64,000 bases of DNA from Paraburkholderia sp. BL21I4N1 (GTDB lineage: Bacteria; Pseudomonadota; Gammaproteobacteria; Burkholderiales; Burkholderiaceae). The stretch covers positions 1 through 64,000 of the forward strand of contig NZ_PVEN01000010.1 of assembly GCF_002973525.1 (NCBI RefSeq). Reading direction: 5' to 3'. Under the pieces are notes generated by a model. That model had not been told where the DNA came from, made no database searches, and saw only the letters and a program-made list of their open reading frames with translations. How positions within the stretch are numbered: the first letter of the stretch is position 1; every line of letters starts with the position of its first letter. Shown one piece after another: positions 43,553 to 51,057 of the stretch. A program made the translations under genes and the position numbers.

Positions 43553-44074
43553 GTCTGTCTCCTTTGTCGACCGGATCTGGCGCGGCGGCCCGGGTTGACG
43601 CTTTGGCGTTCACTCGGGTCTCGTTACGCCCGCTCCGGTCGTATGCAAGATGGTTGCTGGTTAGTATGTCCCGGATGATTGGTCGCTGGTTCTCTCCGCT
43701 GATGATTCGTGCTGCCAGGCGGCGCCGTCTTCGCGGACCCGTCTGCTAGTTCTAGCACCGATTGGCCGCGAGCGCGTAGTGTGAATTGTGCGGAGGGTCG
43801 CCAGCCGGCCCTGTTGCGCACAATCAACCCTTGCACGAGGCGGCTCCGTGCGGCACGACACATAGAGCGTGAGGTGGGGTGTCGCAATATGTGTGCCATG
43901 CGGGTGTGCGTCGCGTGTTGCCTTGCTTGCCGCCGCCCGAAGCCTGCGCGCGCGGCAGCAGCGTTTGGGTGGTGCGTCGTAGAATCGTGCGCTTCCGGCC
44001 GCGGTTCAGTGGGTGGCTTGCCCGAGGCTTCGACCGCAATGCTTCCCGTTACTTTCAGTTTGCAAAATATCCCG
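43553..44074. other. divergent region between glgC and the hydrolase gene
   Basis: 522 bp with no gene supported. A 14-bp palindrome TGCTAG-TT-CTAGCA lies at 43744-43757. An open frame enters the hydrolase gene from here, but its residues (many Arg, Cys, Ala) are not hydrolase-like and precede the signal peptide, so it was not counted as coding. Confidence 0.4.
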
Positions 44075-45265
44075 ATGAGTTATCGCCGCCGTTCCTTGCT
44101 CGCGATGTTGGGCGTTTGTGCGTTGACGGTTGCGCCCGCCGTGTTGGCTGCTTCGACGATGTCGAGTGCTTCGAGTGCTTCGAGCGCTTTGACCGCTTCG
44201 ACCGCCAGCGTCGCCGACAATGCCGGTCCCGCCTACGGTCCCGAACTTCAGGGCTTCAACTATCCCGCGCCGGTCGAGCAATTCGACTTCACGTCGCAAG
44301 GCGTGGCATTGCATATGGCGTACATGGATATCAAGCCGGCCAATCCGAACGGCCGCACAGCGGTCTTGCTGCACGGCAAGAACTTCTGCGCGGCAACGTG
44401 GGACACGACGATCCGGCGTCTGAGCGACGCCGGCTATCGCGTGATCGCGCCGGACCAGATTGGCTTCTGCAAATCGAGCAAGCCGGAGCGTTACCAGTAC
44501 AGCTTCCAGCAACTCGCGCGCAATACGCATGCGCTGCTGGCCTCGCTTGGCGTCAGCGACGCGACGGTGATCGGTCATTCGACCGGCGGCATGCTGGCGA
44601 TCCGCTATGCGTTGATGTATCCGCTCGAGACGCAGCAACTGGTGCTGGTGAACCCGATCGGTCTGGAGGACTGGAAGGCGAAGGGCGTGCCGTCGCTGTC
44701 GGTGGATCAATGGTACGAGCGCGAGCTGAAAACGACCGCGGACGGCATTCGCCGCTACGAGCAGTCCACTTATTACGCGGGGCATTGGCGTGCCGATTAC
44801 GAGCCGTGGGTGCAGATGCTAGCGGGTATGTATCGGGGGCCGGGTAAGCAGATCGTCGCGTGGAATTCGGCCTTGCTGTACGACATGATTTACACGCAGC
44901 CGGTGGTGTACGAGCTGGGGCAGTTGAGTATGCCGACGCTGTTGCTGATCGGGCAGAAGGATACGACCGCGATCGGTAAGGATGCCGCGCCACCTGACGT
45001 GCGCGCGCAGCTGGGCCATTATCCGGAACTGGGTAAGGCAGCCGCGAAGGCGATTCCGCACGCGACGCTGGTTGAGTTCGCGGACTTGGGTCACGCGCCG
45101 CAGATGCAGGACCCGCAGGCGTTTCATAAGGCGTTGCTGGATGGGATGGCGGCGGTGCCGGGGGAATCGGTAGGCGTTCAAGCGGGTTTTCGTGGTGCGG
45201 GGGGCAGCCACGTCGTTCATCGTTGGGCGAAACTGCGGCCGGAGACGTTTGGTTCGTCATATTAA
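44075..45265 (+). CDS. exported alpha/beta hydrolase
   Basis: 396 residues from the ATG at 44075, where a signal peptide begins (MSYRRRSLLAMLGVCALTVA, then PAVLAAS). An Ala/Ser/Thr-rich linker follows, with repeated SSAS units, then an alpha/beta hydrolase fold: HGKNFCAATWD (oxyanion region, His100), nucleophile Ser169 in VIGHSTGGMLA, late aspartate in GQKDTTAIG and a histidine in DLGHAPQMQ. Predicted periplasmic or secreted esterase or amidase of unknown substrate. An ATG at 44039 is an alternative start. The gene stands alone, upstream of the AT-rich T6SS region. Confidence 0.85.
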   Translation: MSYRRRSLLAMLGVCALTVAPAVLAASTMSSASSASSALTASTASVADNAGPAYGPELQGFNYPAPVEQFDFTSQGVALHMAYMDIKPANPNGRTAVLLHGKNFCAATWDTTIRRLSDAGYRVIAPDQIGFCKSSKPERYQYSFQQLARNTHALLASLGVSDATVIGHSTGGMLAIRYALMYPLETQQLVLVNPIGLEDWKAKGVPSLSVDQWYERELKTTADGIRRYEQSTYYAGHWRADYEPWVQMLAGMYRGPGKQIVAWNSALLYDMIYTQPVVYELGQLSMPTLLLIGQKDTTAIGKDAAPPDVRAQLGHYPELGKAAAKAIPHATLVEFADLGHAPQMQDPQAFHKALLDGMAAVPGESVGVQAGFRGAGGSHVVHRWAKLRPETFGSSY

Positions 45266-45516
45266 GACGCTCATGGCGGCAGGCGATGCCTTCATTAAAG
45301 GGCAACCTGAACAAACCCGGCACCGTGCCTAATTTGCGATATTTCACATTTTTTGAAAAATCACCGAGAGAATGCATTGATATTCCAAATGCATAATCGG
45401 ATTGCGAAGAATCCAGTTTTTACGTTTTCTATTTCCTTTATCTGGCTGATTAATCTGAATATTTGTAGAATTGCGAAATAGTGGATAGGTCTATCAGTTT
45501 ATCGAGAAGAGGTGGT
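45266..45516 (+). promoter_or_regulatory. AT-rich promoter region of the vgrG module
   Basis: 251 bp with much higher A+T than the surrounding genes, including CACATTTTTTGAAAAATCAC and TTTTTACGTTTTCTATTTCC. GGATT-GCGAAG-AATCC is a short dyad within it. This is typical of H-NS/MvaT-silenced acquired DNA promoters; which sigma factor acts is not clear. A strong AGAAGAGGTGG ribosome site precedes the vgrG ATG. Confidence 0.5.
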
Positions 45517-48216
45517 ATGGCCACGCGGGACATAATCGGAGCAATGACTGGCGGACTCGTCCAGAGTGATCGCCTGCTTAAGTTGGATACATCCCTTGGC
45601 GGCAGTGCCTTGTTGCCACAACGGGTTGTCGGCCATTCACGAATCGGCCGCCACTACGAATTCGCCGTCGACGCTGTTTCTACATCCGGCACCGTCGAAC
45701 TCAAGACGCTGATCGCCCAGCCAGTGACACTGTGGATTCAGCAGGCCGACAGGTCCTATCTGCCTCACCATGGATATGTGCATACCGCCCGCCGTCTGGG
45801 ATCGGATGGCGGGCTTACGAGCTATCAGATCGTATTTGCGTCCTGGATGCACTTCCTGCGTTTTCGTAAAGATGCACGGATCTGGCAGGACAGACCAGTC
45901 GACCAGATTCTGACTGACGTGTTCAACATGCACCTACAGGCTCAGGGGGCGTTTCGCTTCGCCCTGAGCAAGCCGTTGCCCTCGCGTTCGTTCTGCGTGC
46001 AATACGAGGACGACTGGAATTGCGTGAACAGGCTGATGGAAAGTGAGGGCCTGTTCGGCTATTTCGAGCAGGCGAGCGACGGGAAGTCACATACGCTCAT
46101 TGTCACGGACAGTCTCGACGCGTTGCAACCGCTTTCACCGCAGACTGTAGAGTTCTACCGCGCCGGCACGAACAGCGAAGCCGACGCGTTGCTGCAGTGG
46201 GCAGGTACGCGAACATTGCAAAGTACCACTCTCACAACTCGCACCTTCGATTACAAAGCACCCGCTCCGCGAGGAAATCCGAAGGGTACAAACATCCCGA
46301 CTCTTCCCAGTCAAGGCGACCTTCCCCAGCAAGCCGAGGTATACGAATATTCGGGTGCTTACACCTATGCCGCTCAGAACAGAGGCGAGCACCTGTCGAA
46401 AATCCGTATGGAGGAGTGGGAATCGCGGGCCAAGCGTTTCTTCGGCGCAGGTGGCGTGCGAGGCGCGGACGCAGGTCGGTGGTTCGAGTTGGACAATCAT
46501 CCTGAGCATGCCGCGGATAGCGCGCAAAAGCGGCAGTTCGCCATTATCGCGGCCGCCTGGTTCATAGAAAACAATCTGCCGGTGTCCAGTCAGGCAGCGG
46601 ACTTCCCTCATAGCCTGAACGAACAGTTGGCGACGATCAGGACGAACTATGCCTCGGAGGCCGGATTGAAGGTTCGGCACGCTGACGGTAGCGAAGGCTT
46701 CTTCCTCGTGGAGATTGAGGCGCAACGCAAAACCGTTGCGTATCGCAGCCCGCTCGAGCATCGCAAACCGGATATGTATCTGCAGTCGGCGATTGTCGTT
46801 GGCCCTGCAAACGAAGAAGTCTACACGGACCCCCTGAACCGTCTTAAGGTGCGCTTTCATTGGGACCGACTCAACGGCGGTGACGAGAAAGCTTCCTGCT
46901 GGGTGCGTGTCGCGATGTCCGATACGGGCGGTGGATACGGTGGCGTGCATGTTCCGAGAGTCGGCGAAGAGGTTCTGATCAGTTGGGTGGATGGGGACTG
47001 CGACAGGCCGCTCGTTACTGGGCGGATTTACAACGGGTCGACGAAACCGCCCTGGCATTCCAACGGCCTGCTCTCAGGCTACAAGTCCAAGGAATATCAG
47101 GGCAGTGGCTACAACCAGATGGTGATGGATGACTCGACGGGCCAGAACCGCGTTCATCTCTATTCGACGAGCGCCAATTCACAATTGCATCTGGGTTATC
47201 TCATCGACCAGAGCGGCAACAGCAGAGGCAGCTATCTGGGCAGTGGCTTCGACCTGAAGTCTGACGCCTTTGGTGCGGTGCGTGCGGGCCAAGGCATGTA
47301 TGTCACAACCTATCCTGCTGTCGCTCAACCGCTGGATGGACAGGAATCCACCTCTCAACTCTTGAACTTGGAAAGCGTACTTGAAGCGATGTCCGAGGCC
47401 AGCATTACGCACCAGGCCGAAAGTCTCAAGGATGGCTACGACTCGCTGAAGTCATTCACGGATGCAACGCGGAACAGCGTTTCCGGGCCATTGTCAGGCG
47501 GCAACACGGCAGGTGGCGGAACGGGACGTGCGAATGCATTCAAGGAACCCGTCATGCTGTTTGGCAGCCCGTCTGGAATCGCACTGTCCACGCAAAAATC
47601 CGCTCATATCACGAGCAATGCACAGATCAACCTCCTAAGCGGACAGAGCACCCACATCGCAACCGGCAAATCGCTAGTTGCAAGCATTGCGGAAAAGCTC
47701 AGCCTGTTTGTGCAGAACGGTGGGATGAAGCTGTTTGCGGCCAAGGGCAAAGTCGAAGTGCAGGCGCACACAGACAACATCGAGATTACTGCGCAGAAGA
47801 CGATGAAAGTCTTGTCTTCGACCGGGCGGATCGAAATTGCGTCGGCGGCCGGCATCCTGTTGACGAGCGGTGGCGGCTATATTCGAATCAAAGACGGCAA
47901 CATCGAGATTCATACCCCCGGCTCGGTCGACATCAAGGGGGCCGAGCACACGTTTGCGGGCCCGGCGCAGATGCGCACCAACCTGGGCGCGTTCAAACAA
48001 TCAAACGGCCCATACGACGAGAAGTTTGTATTCAAGGATGAACTCGGGCGTCCCATACCCAACATGACCCATCTGCTCGAAATGCGCAGCGATCAGTTGG
48101 AAAACGTCACCGATCAGGAGGGTGCGGTTTCGCGCATGTTCACCAGCAGTCCGGAGAAAATTTCCGCGTTTCTGCATTTTCCCAATATTACGAGTGGCAC
48201 GGACTCGCTCAGCTAA
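45517..48216 (+). CDS. vgrG: type VI secretion VgrG tip protein
   Basis: 899 residues from the ATG at 45517 (an in-frame GTG at 45481 is unlikely). Order of parts: gp27-like N-terminal half (DRLLKLDTSLGGSALLPQRV, FRFALSKPLPSRSFCVQYED), gp5-like OB fold near 480-525 (VHVPRVGEEVLISWVDGD then RPLVTGRIYNG), a DUF2345-type region (HITSNAQINLLSGQS, about 700-745) and a repetitive beta-helix. The last about 60 residues (FVFKDELGRPIPNMTHLLEM) form a tail of unknown type. VgrG is the puncturing tip of the type VI spike and carries effectors; no other T6SS core genes are in the window, so this is an orphan vgrG module. Confidence 0.92.
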   Translation: MATRDIIGAMTGGLVQSDRLLKLDTSLGGSALLPQRVVGHSRIGRHYEFAVDAVSTSGTVELKTLIAQPVTLWIQQADRSYLPHHGYVHTARRLGSDGGLTSYQIVFASWMHFLRFRKDARIWQDRPVDQILTDVFNMHLQAQGAFRFALSKPLPSRSFCVQYEDDWNCVNRLMESEGLFGYFEQASDGKSHTLIVTDSLDALQPLSPQTVEFYRAGTNSEADALLQWAGTRTLQSTTLTTRTFDYKAPAPRGNPKGTNIPTLPSQGDLPQQAEVYEYSGAYTYAAQNRGEHLSKIRMEEWESRAKRFFGAGGVRGADAGRWFELDNHPEHAADSAQKRQFAIIAAAWFIENNLPVSSQAADFPHSLNEQLATIRTNYASEAGLKVRHADGSEGFFLVEIEAQRKTVAYRSPLEHRKPDMYLQSAIVVGPANEEVYTDPLNRLKVRFHWDRLNGGDEKASCWVRVAMSDTGGGYGGVHVPRVGEEVLISWVDGDCDRPLVTGRIYNGSTKPPWHSNGLLSGYKSKEYQGSGYNQMVMDDSTGQNRVHLYSTSANSQLHLGYLIDQSGNSRGSYLGSGFDLKSDAFGAVRAGQGMYVTTYPAVAQPLDGQESTSQLLNLESVLEAMSEASITHQAESLKDGYDSLKSFTDATRNSVSGPLSGGNTAGGGTGRANAFKEPVMLFGSPSGIALSTQKSAHITSNAQINLLSGQSTHIATGKSLVASIAEKLSLFVQNGGMKLFAAKGKVEVQAHTDNIEITAQKTMKVLSSTGRIEIASAAGILLTSGGGYIRIKDGNIEIHTPGSVDIKGAEHTFAGPAQMRTNLGAFKQSNGPYDEKFVFKDELGRPIPNMTHLLEMRSDQLENVTDQEGAVSRMFTSSPEKISAFLHFPNITSGTDSLS

Positions 48217-48235
48217 ACGCCGCCAGAGGGGATTC

Positions 48236-49393
48236 ATGGCTAACGATTCGGTCGTCAACGACGGCGAAAATACGGTCTATCTGAAGGGCAGGCAGGTTGG
48301 CCAAGGCACTACCAACCAGATGCCGGACTCATGCGTCGATTGCACGATGAAGTGCGAGGATCTCTGGTCAGTCGCGCAAATGAAAAACATCAGCTTCGAA
48401 ACGGAGAGTGGCCGATTCATCGAAGACGCGATGCGCCGCGCGAAGCGCACCGCCGGGAACTACGCGCAACTTTTCCTTGCCGACGAAGGCACGGACAAGG
48501 CTGGGCGTTTCTATTGGCCCGGCCTCGCCGCGTTTGCCGCGAAGGAGGTCGTGGCTGGGATGGATCTTGCGATGCAGTTTATGTCCATGCAGAAACCCCA
48601 AGCGGCGCTTGGTATGGCACGCGATTCGGCGCGTGTGACCTTCTATTATCTTGCAAAGGGCAACCTCTGGGTCTTTCTCGAAGTGACCACGTGGCACCTC
48701 TTCTATCGGGACCACGGCAAGGAACTGTTCGAACACTGTAAGGGCAAGCGCGACGTCGGCACATATGATCCGGCTGTCAAAAAGATTATTCAGGGCCTGC
48801 CTTGGGCGAGCGGCCCGAACAACGGATTGATCGAAGCGCTGCGCAAGAAGATCGTCGTTTTCGGCGCGGCCGACATCAAGGACGGGTCGGCGCTCGCAGA
48901 AATGAACCAATGCAAGCTGACTCCGTATCTGAACAATGGCTTTGGCTTGCTGGAGCAGTATGAAGCATCGAGCGCCAGAGGCCGGCCGCCACTTGCCCGC
49001 TCTGCGGCGTGGCAATTTCTACTACACGAACAGACGCTTCATTTGCAGAAGATGGTGTATGACCACAAGGAATTCCGCGATGCCATCGATATGAACGATT
49101 TCGGTCGGCTGCCCGTGTTGCGTTCGTTGTCGGGCGCTAAGGACCCCACCGTGTTTTTCAACGCATCGGCAGATGTCACGCCAAGCATCGAGGAATCGGA
49201 ATTGAAGCCGCACGGTCTGCAAACGGATGACATCAAGGTGACAATGGACACTGGCAAGCTTTATGACACGCCCGACCGCATGGCCTACGTCACGAAGATC
49301 CTGAACAAATACCATTACCTGATGACGTCGCCGCGATATCGGCCATACATGATCGAACAGATTGGAGCAATCGGCGGGTGGAAGGATGCTTGA
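48236..49393 (+). CDS. DUF2515-like protein, VgrG-linked
   Basis: 385 residues from the ATG at 48236, with GGGG before it. A Cys cluster Cys33-Cys36-Cys40 (SCVDCTMKC) near the N-terminus could bind metal. A region at about 72-110 (NYAQLFLADEGTD, FYWPGLAAFAAKEVVAG) reads like the DUF2515 family seen with T6SS vgrG genes (from memory). The rest is helical with no membrane segment or signal peptide. Placement right after vgrG suggests an effector or an adaptor. Function is not established. Confidence 0.7.
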   Translation: MANDSVVNDGENTVYLKGRQVGQGTTNQMPDSCVDCTMKCEDLWSVAQMKNISFETESGRFIEDAMRRAKRTAGNYAQLFLADEGTDKAGRFYWPGLAAFAAKEVVAGMDLAMQFMSMQKPQAALGMARDSARVTFYYLAKGNLWVFLEVTTWHLFYRDHGKELFEHCKGKRDVGTYDPAVKKIIQGLPWASGPNNGLIEALRKKIVVFGAADIKDGSALAEMNQCKLTPYLNNGFGLLEQYEASSARGRPPLARSAAWQFLLHEQTLHLQKMVYDHKEFRDAIDMNDFGRLPVLRSLSGAKDPTVFFNASADVTPSIEESELKPHGLQTDDIKVTMDTGKLYDTPDRMAYVTKILNKYHYLMTSPRYRPYMIEQIGAIGGWKDA

Positions 49394-50342
49394 GCGATGG
49401 ATAGCGGCGATAGCCGTATGCGCCTTGATTGCGTTGGGGTCAACCCACGTGCTGTCGGCACAAAGCGAAGCAACGAACGTTCAGCAAGGAAAACAGGCGA
49501 TGCAGGCAAACCTCTCCTTCGGATTAGGCGAGAACAGCGACGAGGTCATGCGCAAGGCCGCCGTGCCGATCAGGAAATCAACGGTGTCCACGGCGTTGAT
49601 GTACGACGCGAGCCGTATCGTGACCGGCGTCGAACCGGTCTTTGAGCTCAAGGATGACCGTCATGGCGTGCTCTTTCCGCAGGCGACCGACGTCGAATTC
49701 ATGTCGGACTCCGAGGAAGGCGCGCGCGTGCGCAATATCGAGGTGACCTTCAAGGTTCCTGCACCGCCGCACGACATCAAGGATCAGGCGGCGCTGAGTG
49801 CATACGACGACGCGCTCTATCGCTACGTCATGGATGTCATTGCGCGTATCAACCGGGCCGGCTGGAAGCGCTTCATTGCAGCGGATTCGCCACGGCTCGG
49901 CGGACTGGACACGTACGTTTTCGACGCACCCGTAAGCGGCCAGAAATATTCACCGCCGTCAGGCATCGACTATGCGGACCCGACCTATCCGTTGACGCTG
50001 GAGCAATGGAAACGTCTTAGGGCAGGCGGCACGGTCGTCTGGAGCTGGCACGTCGACAATATGTTTATCGATCTTCAATATACAAAAGACTTCCGTGCAG
50101 ACGTGCCACTGGTGGTTGGCGACCAGCTGAGCGCAACGATCAGGACCGACGAAACGTGGCTCGACGCATTTGGCAAGAATGGCGATGTCACACCCGACGC
50201 CTTGCGTGCTCGCTACCGTAGTGCTTTGCCGGAGATGCTGGCGACCCGCAGAAAGGCGGAAACGGTGGCGCGTGCGCAGGGCGCCACGATTCTCGATCAT
50301 TGGAATGAGACAGTTATCTCTGGCGTACCTGTTCACCAATGA
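49386..50342 (+). CDS. exported protein of unknown function in the vgrG module
   Basis: 318 residues from the ATG at 49386, overlapping the previous stop by eight bases, with an open frame starting at 49362 as alternative. It has a signal-peptide-like start (MLERWIAAIAVCALIALGST then HVLSAQS) and a soluble body rich in Asp, Val and aromatic residues. No family was recognised. Periplasmic placement beside a VgrG-linked effector candidate makes an immunity role possible. Translational overlap with both neighbours suggests one transcript. Confidence 0.65.
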   Translation: MLERWIAAIAVCALIALGSTHVLSAQSEATNVQQGKQAMQANLSFGLGENSDEVMRKAAVPIRKSTVSTALMYDASRIVTGVEPVFELKDDRHGVLFPQATDVEFMSDSEEGARVRNIEVTFKVPAPPHDIKDQAALSAYDDALYRYVMDVIARINRAGWKRFIAADSPRLGGLDTYVFDAPVSGQKYSPPSGIDYADPTYPLTLEQWKRLRAGGTVVWSWHVDNMFIDLQYTKDFRADVPLVVGDQLSATIRTDETWLDAFGKNGDVTPDALRARYRSALPEMLATRRKAETVARAQGATILDHWNETVISGVPVHQ

Positions 50343-50820
50343 CCGGCGATCCTTTACCCCAGATACCCCGATGGTAAGCCGGTTGATTTTTCACATGCCT
50401 GCGACGTCGGCAGAGGTATTTGAGGCATTTCACAATCACGACACGCGCCTGCGCTGGGACACACTGCTGAGGCAGGCAACGGTGGAAGGTGGCAATCGTT
50501 ATCCGCACGTTGGCGCCTTGTCGATCAACGTCGGACGTGGATGGCGGGGCGTGTTCTGTTTGCGTACGCGTTTTATTGCCTACGATCCACCGCATCTCGC
50601 CGCAGCCACGATCGACCGACCTGCTGGCATTTTCAATGAGTGGAGTGCGTCGATCCGCCATCGCGAGCGCGACGACGGCACGTCGGATCTCATCTACACT
50701 TTTAAATTGAGCCTACGTCCGAGATGGATCCATTGGCTTTGCGCGGATCGGGTGACGACGATCTTCGAAAAAGAGACACAGCAACGTTTCGAGTCTCTCG
50801 CTGCGTTTCTCCGGAAATAG
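50305..50820 (+). CDS. SRPBCC/START-like small protein
   Basis: 171 residues from the ATG at 50305, or 149 from the ATG at 50371 (MVSRLIFHMPATSAEVFEAF). The helix-grip fold is suggested by HMPATSAEVFEAFHNHDTRL, WDTLLRQATVEGG and the final helix TTIFEKETQQRFESLAAFL. The first start overlaps the preceding gene by 38 bp. Ligand-binding fold of unknown role, last gene of the vgrG module. Confidence 0.65.
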   Translation: MRQLSLAYLFTNDRRSFTPDTPMVSRLIFHMPATSAEVFEAFHNHDTRLRWDTLLRQATVEGGNRYPHVGALSINVGRGWRGVFCLRTRFIAYDPPHLAAATIDRPAGIFNEWSASIRHRERDDGTSDLIYTFKLSLRPRWIHWLCADRVTTIFEKETQQRFESLAAFLRK

Positions 50821-50935
50821 GCTGACGATCCCGATGAGCCGGAATCGGTCGCGAAATGCTCGTGGAAACGCAAATTTTCTTCGACTCGAGTGGCCGCTTT
50901 TCGAGCCAGGCAAATTGACTGTTACGCGCAACGAG

Positions 50936-50974
50936 TGGTCACGACCACGAACCTATCCGCTCTGGTCGTGACCA
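50936..50974. terminator. hairpin between the vgrG module and the YcaO gene
   Basis: TGGTCACGACC (50936-50946) pairs perfectly with GGTCGTGACCA (50964-50974), an 11-bp stem with a 17-base loop. No T run. Lies between convergent genes, so it may end either transcript. Confidence 0.45.
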
Positions 50975-50996
50975 GTCGGGCGGCGCCCACTCGGCG

Positions 50997-51012
50997 GCAT
51001 CAATATTGATGC
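50997..51012. repeat. 16-bp perfect palindrome
   Basis: GCATCAATATTGATGC, flanked by GGCG and CGCC that extend the dyad. It is AT-rich at the centre and lies 45 bp past the end of the YcaO gene. Could be a protein-binding or recombination site; no known element was recognised. Confidence 0.5.
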
Positions 51013-51057
51013 ACGCCGCCACAGACGGGCGCTCATGTTCATCTCCAACTCGCGCCC

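Noticed and set aside
43709..44074. N-terminal extension of the exported hydrolase from 43709
   Set aside because: The extra 122 residues would precede a clear signal peptide and lack hydrolase features.
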